Assembly: GCF_902498805.1 (NCBI RefSeq)
Contig: NZ_LR701594.1
Span: 36,590 to 100,589 of the forward strand
Direction of reading: 5' to 3'
Origin: Imperialibacter sp. EC-SDR9
GTDB taxonomy: Bacteria; Bacteroidota; Bacteroidia; Cytophagales; Cyclobacteriaceae
DNA: 64,000 nucleotides
Part shown: positions 1 to 7,960 of the stretch, one piece after another
Position numbering within the stretch: the first letter of the stretch is position 1
How the letters are laid out: each line of letters starts with the position of its first letter
Made by a program: the position numbers and the translations under genes
The notes under the pieces: generated by a model
What the model was told of the DNA's origin: nothing
Seen by the model: the letters and a program-made list of their open reading frames with translations, nothing else
The model's database searches: none

Positions 1-1
1 C

Positions 2-55
2 AATGAAGAAAAATTACTTACTGAGATCAGAGATTTGCTGAAAGCTCAGAAGTAA
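2..55 (+). CDS. mscL: C-terminal end of large-conductance mechanosensitive channel MscL (partial)
   Basis: Only the last 17 codons lie in the window, in frame with the TAA at 53-55. The peptide ends in LLTEIRDLLKAQK, which matches the conserved cytoplasmic C-terminal helix of MscL (the family end is typically LLTEIRDLL plus a short polar tail). MscL forms a pentameric inner-membrane pore that opens under membrane tension and releases solutes during hypo-osmotic shock. The following genes also include ion and compatible-solute functions, which fits. The call rests on one short motif, so it is good but not certain. Confidence 0.75.
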   Translation, partial: NEEKLLTEIRDLLKAQK

Positions 56-150
56 CCGCTCCGCTCCAAAATTATATCGGCTGTAAGGAAACGTTGAATT
101 GGATTCAACGTATTATCTTGCTGTCGATTCTTTTTTTAATACAAACGAGT

Positions 151-924
151 ATGCTGAAACTTCAATTGAAAGGAGCCGTTGCGCTGGCGCTGCTCTGCTT
201 TTTAAACTACCAAACAGAGGCGCAAGCCATATTGAACAAAGTGAAATCAGCAGCCAAGAACAAAGCTGCCAACGCCATTTTTGGTGACAATGACGCACCG
301 TCTACACCCAGTGTTTCTGAAGGTGATGAACGATCTGGGCGACCTATGAATAACACGTCCGGAGGCCTTATCACAACCCCGCCCGATGTAGGAAAGAGCA
401 TTGCAACTGCCGAGTCTTCATTTTCTGCTAAGAAATATGGCGAAGCCAGGTATGCACTACAACAGGCCATTGTGGGGATAGAAATGGAAATGGGCAACAA
501 GGTAATGGAGTCTCTTCCTGAAAAAGTGGCTGGCATAGCCTTTGTCAAGGAGAGCGATAAGGTCACAAGTACCGGAATGGCTTTTGTCGGGTTAACCATT
601 TTCAGGGAATACTACAACAACGACAAAGCCATAGATATAACTGTTGCCAATAATTCTTCCTTACTCATGTCGGCCAATATGTACCTGGCCAATCCGGCTT
701 ATACTTCAGGTCAGGAGAACATCAAATCAGTGACGGTGCAGGGTTTTAAGGGTGTGTTGGAGTTTTCCGAATACGATGGTTACAAACTGTCGGTGCCTCT
801 CGGGCAGACAAGCATAGCGATCATGAAAATGGTAAATTTTGCTGACGAATCAGCTGCGCTAAAAGTATCGGACGCCTTTGATTTGGCGGGCATTCAAAAA
901 CAGTTGGGCGATAAGATTAACTAA
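151..924 (+). CDS. secreted hypothetical protein, paralogue of the next gene
   Basis: I do not recognise a named family. An upstream TTG at 94 is possible, but ATG 151 gives a clean signal peptide (MLKLQLKGAVALALLCFL, cleavage near TEAQA), so I chose it; the product is 257 residues. The mature part begins with a low-complexity stretch rich in Ser, Pro and Gly, then a segment reading KKYGEARYALQQA...ESLPEKVAGIAFV. That segment recurs in the next gene as LEEARFALQQS...EILPKSIAGFSFV, so the two are tandem paralogues. The spacing to the next gene is 8 bp, so they are probably co-transcribed. Likely periplasmic or surface-exposed; function unknown. Confidence 0.7.
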   Translation: MLKLQLKGAVALALLCFLNYQTEAQAILNKVKSAAKNKAANAIFGDNDAPSTPSVSEGDERSGRPMNNTSGGLITTPPDVGKSIATAESSFSAKKYGEARYALQQAIVGIEMEMGNKVMESLPEKVAGIAFVKESDKVTSTGMAFVGLTIFREYYNNDKAIDITVANNSSLLMSANMYLANPAYTSGQENIKSVTVQGFKGVLEFSEYDGYKLSVPLGQTSIAIMKMVNFADESAALKVSDAFDLAGIQKQLGDKIN

Positions 925-932
925 GATTTAAG

Positions 933-1538
933 ATGAAGAAGATATATATACTTGCATTGATAGTAACCGTGTTTGGCCTTACTGCTAGTGCGCAAAATGA
1001 TTTTACTGCATCAACAGCTACTGCAATGAATGAGTATAAGGCTGGCAATTTGGAAGAAGCTCGGTTTGCCCTACAGCAGTCGCTGGCTGAGGTGGATAAG
1101 GAGATTGGAAAGGAGATTCTGGAAATACTGCCCAAAAGTATTGCTGGTTTTTCGTTTGTTGAGGCAAACGATAATGTCTCCGGCAACTCTTCGTCTTTTG
1201 GGGGATTGTTTGTTCACCGTGATTATGGTGACACCACCAAGTCGGTCGCCATTGACTTGATGGACAACTCGCCCATGCTGGCCGGTATTAACAGTCTTTT
1301 GGCTATGCCTATGATTATGAATAGTTCGGATGGTAGCCAGAAGGTGGTTAAGGTGAGCGGGTATAAGGCACTTTTGCAAAGAAAAGATGCAACACAAGCT
1401 GTAGGAGGTTACACTCTTCAGATTCCCTTCAATCAGTCGCTGTTCACCGTGGACTTTGATGGGGCCTTTACCGAAAGTGAAGTCACTAGTGCTGCCAATG
1501 CTATGCCAATTTCGGAAGTAGCTAAACTGACATATTAG
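933..1538 (+). CDS. secreted hypothetical protein, tandem paralogue
   Basis: A 201-residue protein with a signal peptide (MKKIYILALIVTVFGLTASAQ, cleavage after ASA). It has no low-complexity insert, unlike its upstream paralogue, and consists almost entirely of the shared domain: an EARFALQQSLAEVDKEIGKE helix that looks TPR-like, then LPKSIAGFSFVEANDNVSG, and beta-rich sequence ending in AMPISEVAKL. It starts 8 bp after the first copy and is followed by a probable terminator. Function is unknown; duplication followed by divergence is the simplest origin. Confidence 0.7.
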   Translation: MKKIYILALIVTVFGLTASAQNDFTASTATAMNEYKAGNLEEARFALQQSLAEVDKEIGKEILEILPKSIAGFSFVEANDNVSGNSSSFGGLFVHRDYGDTTKSVAIDLMDNSPMLAGINSLLAMPMIMNSSDGSQKVVKVSGYKALLQRKDATQAVGGYTLQIPFNQSLFTVDFDGAFTESEVTSAANAMPISEVAKLTY

Positions 1539-1572
1539 CTTTTATGCCTTATTCTTGGTCAGGTAGGTTCCG

Positions 1573-1644
1573 TAGGTGCTTACCTTTCCTCAAACAGATT
1601 GCGCATGACAAAAGCCCTGGATAGGGTAAAGCACCTATTTTTTT
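1573..1644 (+). terminator. probable Rho-independent terminator with a long loop
   Basis: TAGGTGCTTACC at 1573-1584 pairs with GGTAAAGCACCTA at 1625-1637 with one bulged A, and a run of seven T follows at once (1638-1644). The loop of about 40 nt is longer than usual. It would end the transcript of the two secreted paralogues. Confidence 0.5.
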
Positions 1645-1676
1645 ACATTAATTTTAATAGATAGAGGTTAATTCTA

Positions 1677-1684
1677 TATATTTG
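1677..1684 (+). promoter_or_regulatory. candidate -7 box (TATATTTG) for the antiporter gene
   Basis: An exact match to the Bacteroidota -7 consensus TAnnTTTG. No convincing -33 TTTG is seen at the expected distance, so confidence is low. If real, the 5' leader is about 180 nt. Confidence 0.35.
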
Positions 1685-1870
1685 CCCGGCGATTACCACC
1701 AATATTCCTGCAGCTTTTTATTCACCAGCAAAAAGTGGCGCTTTGTTACATGGAACTCCTTTCGAAAGGAAAACGAATGGGTTCAAATAATAAAAGGCCG
1801 TGTTTAAAAAGAATCTTTTCTAGATGGTATTAATTTTTAATTGCTTAGACCTATCGACTAAAACAGGAGT

Positions 1871-3115
1871 ATGGATATATTAGACCTTATTTCGTTGCTG
1901 ATTTTCCTGTCAGCTGCCTTCACTCTAGTAAATATCACCTACCTTAAACTACCGCATACCATCGGTTTGATGGCTATTGCGCTTGTGATGTCTGTCGTGA
2001 TATTACTGCTTGGCTTGATTTTCCCTTCAGTAAGTGACCTGGCTATCCAAATCATGGAGGATTTCGACTTCAAAGAAGTGCTCCTGAATGTCATGCTGAG
2101 CTTTCTGCTCTTTGCTGGCGCCATGTCGATTAACCTGCGAATGCTTTTGCAGGAAAAGTGGCCCATTTTGATTTTGGCGACCATTGGTGTGCTTGTGTCT
2201 ACCTTTATTGTAGGCACGCTGATGTATTACGCTTTCACCTTTGTAGGATTTGAAATCACGCTGGTGCACTGTTACCTTTTTGGTGCACTGATATCGCCTA
2301 CAGATCCTATTGCAGTCCTAGCCCTGGTCAAAAAAGCCAATCTTTCCAAAAACCTGGAAATTAAGATAGCAGGAGAATCCTTGTTCAACGATGGTATTGG
2401 CGTTGTTGTGTTCCTCACCATTATGGGAATTGACGAAAGAGGAGGAGCCGATTCGTTTGATGCACTTGAGGTGGCGGGACTATTTGCGAGAGAAGTAATT
2501 GGCGGATTGGGTATTGGAGCTGTTTTTGGCTACATGGGCCTCAAACTACTCGACTTCATCGATAATGATCATGTGGAGCTTGAGGTGTTGGTAACCCTTT
2601 CTATGGTGCTGGTTTGCGCCAGGCTTTCAGAAATGCTCCATGTATCCGGCCCACTGGCAATGGTAATCATGGGACTATTTGTGGGCAACGAGGGCAGGGG
2701 AGATGAGTTTGCCAGTGCCACGGGAGAATACGTGTATAAATTCTGGCACTTGCTCGATGAATCATTGAACGCCATTCTGTTCATTTTGGTCGGCTTCGAA
2801 ATGATAGTTATCAGTCAAAGTTTTGTGGTCGATTATTTTGCACTCGGACTAATGTCAATTTCGATTGTACTGGCTGCCAGGTTTATCGGCGTGGCCTTGC
2901 CGATAGGCATTATGAAACGTTTCCGACACTTTGAAAAGAACACCGTAGCTATCCTCACATGGGGAGGGTTAAGGGGCGGATTGTCAGTAGCAATGGCTCT
3001 TTCTCTTCCCGATTCTATCGCTGAAAAGGATCTTATACTTTCTTGTACCTATTGTGTGGTTGTGTTCTCCATACTTGTACAAGGTTTAACCATTGGAAAA
3101 CTTATAAAGTCATAG
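1871..3115 (+). CDS. CPA1-family Na+(K+)/H+ antiporter
   Basis: A 414-residue polytopic inner-membrane protein with about 12 hydrophobic segments. Family marks seen are GALISPTDPIAVL (residues 138-150), AGESLFNDG (167-175) with the transport-site Asp, and a late GGLRGGLSVAMALSLP segment. These are typical of NhaP/NHE-type CPA1 exchangers, which swap cytoplasmic Na+ or K+ for H+ in pH and salt homeostasis. There is no large C-terminal cytoplasmic domain. It is preceded by a long leader and followed 51 bp later by a GPP34 gene. Neighbouring osmotic genes support a role in ion balance; the exact cation cannot be read from sequence. Confidence 0.9.
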   Translation: MDILDLISLLIFLSAAFTLVNITYLKLPHTIGLMAIALVMSVVILLLGLIFPSVSDLAIQIMEDFDFKEVLLNVMLSFLLFAGAMSINLRMLLQEKWPILILATIGVLVSTFIVGTLMYYAFTFVGFEITLVHCYLFGALISPTDPIAVLALVKKANLSKNLEIKIAGESLFNDGIGVVVFLTIMGIDERGGADSFDALEVAGLFAREVIGGLGIGAVFGYMGLKLLDFIDNDHVELEVLVTLSMVLVCARLSEMLHVSGPLAMVIMGLFVGNEGRGDEFASATGEYVYKFWHLLDESLNAILFILVGFEMIVISQSFVVDYFALGLMSISIVLAARFIGVALPIGIMKRFRHFEKNTVAILTWGGLRGGLSVAMALSLPDSIAEKDLILSCTYCVVVFSILVQGLTIGKLIKS

Positions 3116-3166
3116 TGATTTTCATTTACTTTGTAGTGTTTTTAGCATAGTAACATTAATTATAAA

Positions 3167-3802
3167 ATGAGATTAAGTTTAGCAGAAGGACTATTGTTAA
3201 TTGCCCTTGATGACAATGAGGGCAGGTTGTTGGCAGATGCCGAAAAAGGCATCATAGACGCTTTGGTTGCCGCAGGGATTTTTGAACTGAACTTGCTGCG
3301 TAAAATTGGTTTTGAGGGAGGTAAAATCACCATCAAAGACACGACTTCCTCAGGCAACAAAATACTCGACCACATACTGAGCAGCGTCGGCCAAGGGGGC
3401 AAATCAGTAAAGGACACAGTTGTGAGCCTTGCACCTCAAATGAGATCTCTCTATGAGATGTGTATCGATTTACTGATTGGCAGAGGTATTTTGAAGAGAG
3501 AAGCAACCCGCTTGCTTTGGATACCTATTTCTGAGCGTATGGACAATGCGAATTATGCCTACGAGAAGGAAATCAGAGATTCGTTAAAGTCAATTGTATT
3601 GAAAGGAGTGAAGCCAACTCCGGCATTCGTCATTCTTGCTTCATTGCTGGGGAGTCTGGAGATTCTTGACGAAGTGTTTAGCGACAAAGATGAGCTTATC
3701 GATGCCATCAAGTTTGCTAAAGACTCGGTTCATTCAGGTGGATTGCCTCCTGAAGTTGCCAGTTCTCTGGAGGAGGTAAAAGAGCACATTGCGGCGCTTT
3801 AA
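3167..3802 (+). CDS. GPP34 (GOLPH3-like) family protein
   Basis: 211 residues, mostly helical, opening with LSLAEGLLLIALDDNEGR, the typical start of the GPP34 family; the later ITIKDTTSSGNKILDHIL and RGILKREATRLLWIP segments also fit. In eukaryotes GOLPH3 binds phosphatidylinositol-4-phosphate and acts as a Golgi trafficking adaptor. Bacterial members are soluble or peripheral membrane proteins with no settled function. It has no signal peptide. It lies 51 bp after the antiporter on the same strand, so the two may share a transcript. It converges on the lipoprotein gene with 8 bp between stops. Confidence 0.8.
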   Translation: MRLSLAEGLLLIALDDNEGRLLADAEKGIIDALVAAGIFELNLLRKIGFEGGKITIKDTTSSGNKILDHILSSVGQGGKSVKDTVVSLAPQMRSLYEMCIDLLIGRGILKREATRLLWIPISERMDNANYAYEKEIRDSLKSIVLKGVKPTPAFVILASLLGSLEILDEVFSDKDELIDAIKFAKDSVHSGGLPPEVASSLEEVKEHIAAL

Positions 3803-3810
3803 AAGGAAAA

Positions 3811-4143
3811 CTACTTGTCGATCTTAAGTGGTCTGCCGACGACGACAGATGAGTCGTAAACGGTAGGTACATAGGGAACATCGGGGTTGTAGATATGAAT
3901 CGGGTTTCTACAATTCCCTTTGTGTGCCATAAAGCCAAACCCTTCATGCGGGTGATTTCTGTCCATCATCAGCATCAGATATTCGCAGTTGTCGACCATG
4001 ATCACAGTGAAGTGATATTCTCCCTCCTCACGAATTTCCCCCATGGAGATGCTGGTCTCTGGATTAGCATCTCTGTTTTCACATCCTAAGAGGACAAGTG
4101 AAGCCAAAGCCAGCGATAGTCGTGCGATTTTGAATGCCTTCAT
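3811..4143 (-). CDS. small predicted lipoprotein, unknown function
   Basis: The ORF can be extended to 4188, but that would overlap the upstream channel gene. ATG 4143 gives MKAFKIARLSLALASLVLLGC, a lipoprotein signal with lipobox LLGC, so I chose it (110 residues). The mature protein contains two Cys (NCEYLMLM and KGNCRNPIHIYNP) that may form a disulfide. It lies 4 bp after the K+ channel gene and is probably in one operon with it. I know no family for it; it could be an accessory to the channel, but that is inference from position only. Confidence 0.6.
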   Translation of the reverse strand: MKAFKIARLSLALASLVLLGCENRDANPETSISMGEIREEGEYHFTVIMVDNCEYLMLMMDRNHPHEGFGFMAHKGNCRNPIHIYNPDVPYVPTVYDSSVVVGRPLKIDK

Positions 4144-4147
4144 AGGA

Positions 4148-5236
4148 TCATAGTTTTTTAACATAGCCTTCGTCAATCTGGAAGACATTGCGGAGGGCTT
4201 GATATGACTTCTTGTTGAGGATCATAATCATATAATCTCCCATTTCTATTTTCTGCTCATCAGTTGGGTTTTTAAGGAGCTTCCGCTTGCCACCAGCCTC
4301 CAGTTTGCTCAAGCCGATCAGGATTACATTGAATCGCTTTTTGATGTCAAAAAACACTGCCTGATAGGGTTTGTTGAGGTATGGATTCTTTTCGGTTACA
4401 ATCAATTGCTTGATATCGTAGTCTCCGTCAGTTTCAGCAATCGACATGATGTCTTCGCTGTATTCAGCCACATCTGGCTCAAACATGTAGCTGGCAAGTA
4501 GCTTGGAGGCTATTTCGTTTTTGGAGATGGTGTTTGTTACTCCTGCCGTTAGGAATGTGTTGCGCAGGTTAGCATTGTCAAGTGTCACAACAAAACGTAA
4601 GCTGGAGTACAGCTTTTTCAAATTCAGTACATAGACCAGTTTCTCTGTGTCATTTTCAAAGTTAATGAACACGATTGAAGAGTCTTCAATATTCGCTTTC
4701 GACAACATATCGAGGTTTTGATAGTCAGCATAAAGCGTGTAGATGTTTTGTCTGGCGCTCCGGTACTTCTCCTTAATAATATCGATGTCAGTGGCTTTGT
4801 CAGTTATGATAGCTACTTTTTTCCCTACCCCAACGAGCTGATCTGCGACAGCTTTTCCAAAATCGTTCCATCCAATGATAATAGCATGATCTTCGAAGGA
4901 AGTGCCGCCATAGCCCAATTTGCTATTTTCTTTAATAGTTGTCATAAGTGTTGTGAATTGACCAATTAAAAGACCATAAATACCCAGGCTTATAAAGAGG
5001 AATATATAGCCAATAATTCTTCCATAAATAGTTATTGGATAGATGTCTCCGTAACCAACGGTAGTTAGTGTGACTATTGAGAACCAGATGGCATTTGAAA
5101 AGTTTGTTATCGAGGCCTGATTGCTGTCATTTTCGAATTCCACCAGCAGAGCTATCAGGATAAAATAGATCGCTAGCCCTCCTGCAATTTCAAGGCCATG
5201 TTTTAGGTGTTTATTCTGTTGATCTCTAGCAGCCAC
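4148..5236 (-). CDS. two-TM potassium channel with RCK (TrkA-N) domains
   Basis: 362 residues starting at GTG 5236; no better in-frame ATG lies upstream. TM1 is about residues 13-33, the pore loop carries the K+ selectivity filter TTVGYGD (58-64), and TM2 is about 72-97. A Rossmann-like RCK domain follows (HAIIIGWNDFGKAVADQLV from about 116) and then a TrkA-C-like region (about 265-362). This is the MthK/Kch layout: a tetrameric K+ channel gated by a ligand bound to the RCK ring. The nucleotide-binding glycine motif is degenerate (GWNDFG), so the ligand may not be NAD(H). It heads a likely operon with the small lipoprotein. Confidence 0.9.
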   Translation of the reverse strand: MAARDQQNKHLKHGLEIAGGLAIYFILIALLVEFENDSNQASITNFSNAIWFSIVTLTTVGYGDIYPITIYGRIIGYIFLFISLGIYGLLIGQFTTLMTTIKENSKLGYGGTSFEDHAIIIGWNDFGKAVADQLVGVGKKVAIITDKATDIDIIKEKYRSARQNIYTLYADYQNLDMLSKANIEDSSIVFINFENDTEKLVYVLNLKKLYSSLRFVVTLDNANLRNTFLTAGVTNTISKNEIASKLLASYMFEPDVAEYSEDIMSIAETDGDYDIKQLIVTEKNPYLNKPYQAVFFDIKKRFNVILIGLSKLEAGGKRKLLKNPTDEQKIEMGDYMIMILNKKSYQALRNVFQIDEGYVKKL

Positions 5237-5309
5237 TTTTGGTCGATTAGCTCGGAACTGTCTTCCGCATTTTTTAAGGTATCAGGTTGTTAAAATATGA
5301 CTTATTGCT

Positions 5310-6878
5310 CTACTGATCAAAACGATTGATGTAATTTTTCAAGTCGCTGATAGAGACAATGCCGAGCTGATTTGCCAACTCCTCTCTCATCATCAGGGCA
5401 GTTGTATTGTTGAACCCAAACGAAGGCAGCATTACAACACCAAAGTCTTCTTTTAATTCTCTATTGGTAAAAGTATGAATCTTTTCCGGTGATTGAAGCA
5501 AGGAGTCAATAACAGTTTTGTCGGGCTGAACGAAAACCAGCAAAGCTGTGCCTGTGTATTCGGGATAAAGCTTGATGTCGCCGCTAAGGAAGGCATCGAA
5601 AAGTAGCTTGGTGCCTCCGAAGCCTAGCTTTAGATCGGTTCGGTAGGAGGTAGTGGCTTCGATGTACCTCGAAAGAAAAGCTGCCAGGATGTAGCTTTCC
5701 GTGAAAGCTTTGGAGCCAATAACCAGCTTTTCTTTGCCGGACGCAGAACGATTGTTAACAAAAACTCCCTTTGTTACTGCTGAAAGCAGGCTATCGGCAG
5801 CCTGCTCGATGGTGAACTCATGCTGATCGACCTTCAGGTTAAGGTACGCAATCAACTCCTTTGGTATCTTGCCCTCCAGCTTTTCAAGAGAAGCTTCCAG
5901 CAGTGGATACTCTTTGAGCGTTGCCAGCTTGACAATGGGTGCGGCATAGTAGGGCGGAAAATAATGCAGGTCGTCCTCCAGTACCCGGAGGTTGTAGGAC
6001 TGAATTCTGCCATCAGTGGTGAAGCCAGCAATAACGTCGGCTTCCTGGTTCTTCAGCGCTTCGTACATCAGTGTTATTTCCAGCTCTAATGCTGGTAGTT
6101 GCAGGTCATAAGCTTCGCTTAGCCCAGGCCAGCCATCAGCCCTGTTCATAAATTCCGAGTTGAAGCCAGCGACCAGGCCTACTTTATTGTTGGTTTGACT
6201 CAGGCTGGCCCAGACGGGGTAGATGCCTACCACAATAGCCATTCCCGCAATAAATGGCCACAACCTCTTTCTTACATTTTTCTGCACAAGCGATAGTGCA
6301 TAGTCCAGAGAAATGGCCAATAGAGACGCCGGAATGGCTCCGGCAAGGATCATGGGTGTAGAATTGAGAGTGATCCCCCTAAAAATAAACTCTCCAAGTC
6401 CCCCGGCACCAATAAGTGCGCACAAGGTAGCTACACCAACATTGATTACCGTGGCTGTCCGGATTCCGGCAAAAATCACCGGCAGCGCCAGGGGAAACTC
6501 TACTTTCGCCAGCAACTGATAGCGGGTCATCCCCATTGATATGGCTGCCTCTCTGATATTTGCATCAATGTTCTGAATGCCCGTGTAGGTGTTCCTTACA
6601 ATAGGTAGCAATGCGTAGAGGAACAGCGCTAAAATGGCAGGCAGCTTTCCAATGCCAAGGAAGGGAATGAAAAAGCCAAGCATGGCAAGGCTTGGGATGG
6701 TTTGCATGACTCCGGTGACACCAATGAAAAAGCCTGCCAATTTCTGATTCCTGGTGAGACCCAATCCAAGACTTATTCCGGCTACACAGGATAGAAAAAT
6801 GGAGATCCCCGAAAGCCACAAGTGCTCCATTGTTTGCTCACCTATTTCGCCAATATTATCTTTTAGAAACTCGATCAT
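5310..6878 (-). CDS. OpuC/EgtUV-type ABC transporter: permease fused to a circularly permuted substrate-binding domain
   Basis: 522 residues. Residues 1-200 are the BPD_transp_1 permease, with an EAA-type loop near REAAISMGMTRYQLL (109-123). A further TM (about 206-224) leads to a periplasmic substrate-binding domain of the glycine betaine/choline/ergothioneine type. The family's N-lobe signatures (VIGSKAFTE, GDIKLYPEYTGT, SFGFNNTTAL) come last here (386-495). The usual C-lobe signatures (GFNSEFMNRADGWPGL, GFTTDGRI, FPPYYAAP) come first (238-314). The start overlaps the ATPase stop by one base. It imports a compatible solute; the exact substrate is not known. Family call is firm; the permutation is direct observation of motif order. 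Confidence 0.88.
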   Translation of the reverse strand: MIEFLKDNIGEIGEQTMEHLWLSGISIFLSCVAGISLGLGLTRNQKLAGFFIGVTGVMQTIPSLAMLGFFIPFLGIGKLPAILALFLYALLPIVRNTYTGIQNIDANIREAAISMGMTRYQLLAKVEFPLALPVIFAGIRTATVINVGVATLCALIGAGGLGEFIFRGITLNSTPMILAGAIPASLLAISLDYALSLVQKNVRKRLWPFIAGMAIVVGIYPVWASLSQTNNKVGLVAGFNSEFMNRADGWPGLSEAYDLQLPALELEITLMYEALKNQEADVIAGFTTDGRIQSYNLRVLEDDLHYFPPYYAAPIVKLATLKEYPLLEASLEKLEGKIPKELIAYLNLKVDQHEFTIEQAADSLLSAVTKGVFVNNRSASGKEKLVIGSKAFTESYILAAFLSRYIEATTSYRTDLKLGFGGTKLLFDAFLSGDIKLYPEYTGTALLVFVQPDKTVIDSLLQSPEKIHTFTNRELKEDFGVVMLPSFGFNNTTALMMREELANQLGIVSISDLKNYINRFDQ

Positions 6879-7843
6879 CAGTCTGCTACCAGTTGGCTTT
6901 CGAATTTGAGAAATGAAGCTTTTAAGTCGCCCACAAATGCATGCCCTACAAGCCCGCTGTCGTCGATTATTTTTACTTGTTGTTGGTCAGAATTTACCAT
7001 AGAAAATATCCGGCTGAACGGCTTTTCATCTATATGACAAATCAATACCTCTTCTGCGGAGTCCTTCGCAAATGCCAGAAAGGAAATGACTTCTGAAAGT
7101 GCCACTTGCGAAAGTTTGAGCGACCATGCATCTTCCCCAATGAAGCCCTTAACCAGGTTGCTCGTTGAATTGAATAGAAAGTTTCTGGGTGTGGCTTTTT
7201 CAATGATTTTCCCCTCGTCAATGAGTGCTACCTCATCACCCAGATAGAAAGCCTCTTTGACGTCGTGAGTGACCACGATCTTCGTCATTTCTTTGAAGAT
7301 GCTAAGGTGTTGAAAGTCGGACTGTATCTCCTTTCTTATGATTGGGTCTAGCGCTCCGAAAGGCTCGTCCATAAGAAGCAACGATGGGTTGGCGGCGAGA
7401 GCCCTGGCTACACCGATTCGTTGCTGCTGCCCACCGCTCAACTCATGCGGGTACCTCGAGGCGAACTGTTGCGGTAGTCCCATGTGCTCCAGCAGCTCCG
7501 ATACCCTTGAGGAGATTTTGTCTTTTGGCCAGTCGATTAAAGCCGGCACGGTCGCTATGTTTTGGGCGACAGTCCAGTGCGGAAACAAGCCAATAGCCTG
7601 GATCACGTAACCAATGTTCCTGCGGAGTTCCTCCACTGACCGGTTGGCAATGTTTTCTCCGTCGATGAGAATATTTCCTTCATCGGGTTCAATCAACCTG
7701 TTGATCATTTTCAGGAGAGTGGTTTTGCCGGAGCCACTCTTGCCGAGTAGCACCAGCGTTTGCCCTTTCGGAACAAAAAGAGAAACATTGTTGACTACAG
7801 GTTTTTTGTGGTAGAGTTTAGTAATATTGACCAGTTCGACCAT
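6878..7843 (-). CDS. OpuCA-type ABC transporter ATP-binding protein
   Basis: 321 residues. Walker A GKSGSGKTT (34-42), Q-loop in YVIQAIGLFPHWTV, signature LSGGQQQRIGVARAL (about 134-148), Walker B LLLMDEPFGALDP and the H-loop VTHD are all present, so it should hydrolyse ATP. Residues after about 240 form a degenerate, CBS-like tail; in OpuA/OpuC ATPases tandem CBS domains sense ionic strength, but here only one weak module can be argued. It is the first gene of a two-gene operon with the fused permease/binding protein, joined by a TGATG stop-start overlap, and diverges from the GH15 gene. Confidence 0.9.
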   Translation of the reverse strand: MVELVNITKLYHKKPVVNNVSLFVPKGQTLVLLGKSGSGKTTLLKMINRLIEPDEGNILIDGENIANRSVEELRRNIGYVIQAIGLFPHWTVAQNIATVPALIDWPKDKISSRVSELLEHMGLPQQFASRYPHELSGGQQQRIGVARALAANPSLLLMDEPFGALDPIIRKEIQSDFQHLSIFKEMTKIVVTHDVKEAFYLGDEVALIDEGKIIEKATPRNFLFNSTSNLVKGFIGEDAWSLKLSQVALSEVISFLAFAKDSAEEVLICHIDEKPFSRIFSMVNSDQQQVKIIDDSGLVGHAFVGDLKASFLKFESQLVAD

Positions 7844-7960
7844 TATTTTACTTTCGGTAAAAGTGAAATTAGGTCATTCACCTACTCTTTGCAATCAAGG
7901 CTTGTATCTTTAGTCAAAAAGCCCCTTTTTAAGAATTCATTTAAGAGACCGTTAACTGAA

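Larger units (their letters stand above)
1539..1870 (+). other. 332-bp intergenic region: terminator, candidate promoter, long antiporter leader
   Basis: No open reading frame of note. It holds the terminator at 1573-1644, a TATATTTG box at 1677-1684, and about 180 nt of likely 5' leader before the antiporter. The leader contains the perfect 12-bp palindrome CCTTTCGAAAGG within 1755-1780 and is A/T-rich near the start codon. I cannot assign it to a known riboswitch class. Confidence 0.5.

Noticed and set aside
3121..3166. promoter before the GPP34 gene (TACTTTG)
   Set aside because: One base short of TAnnTTTG and no -33 element; the gene may be co-transcribed with the antiporter.
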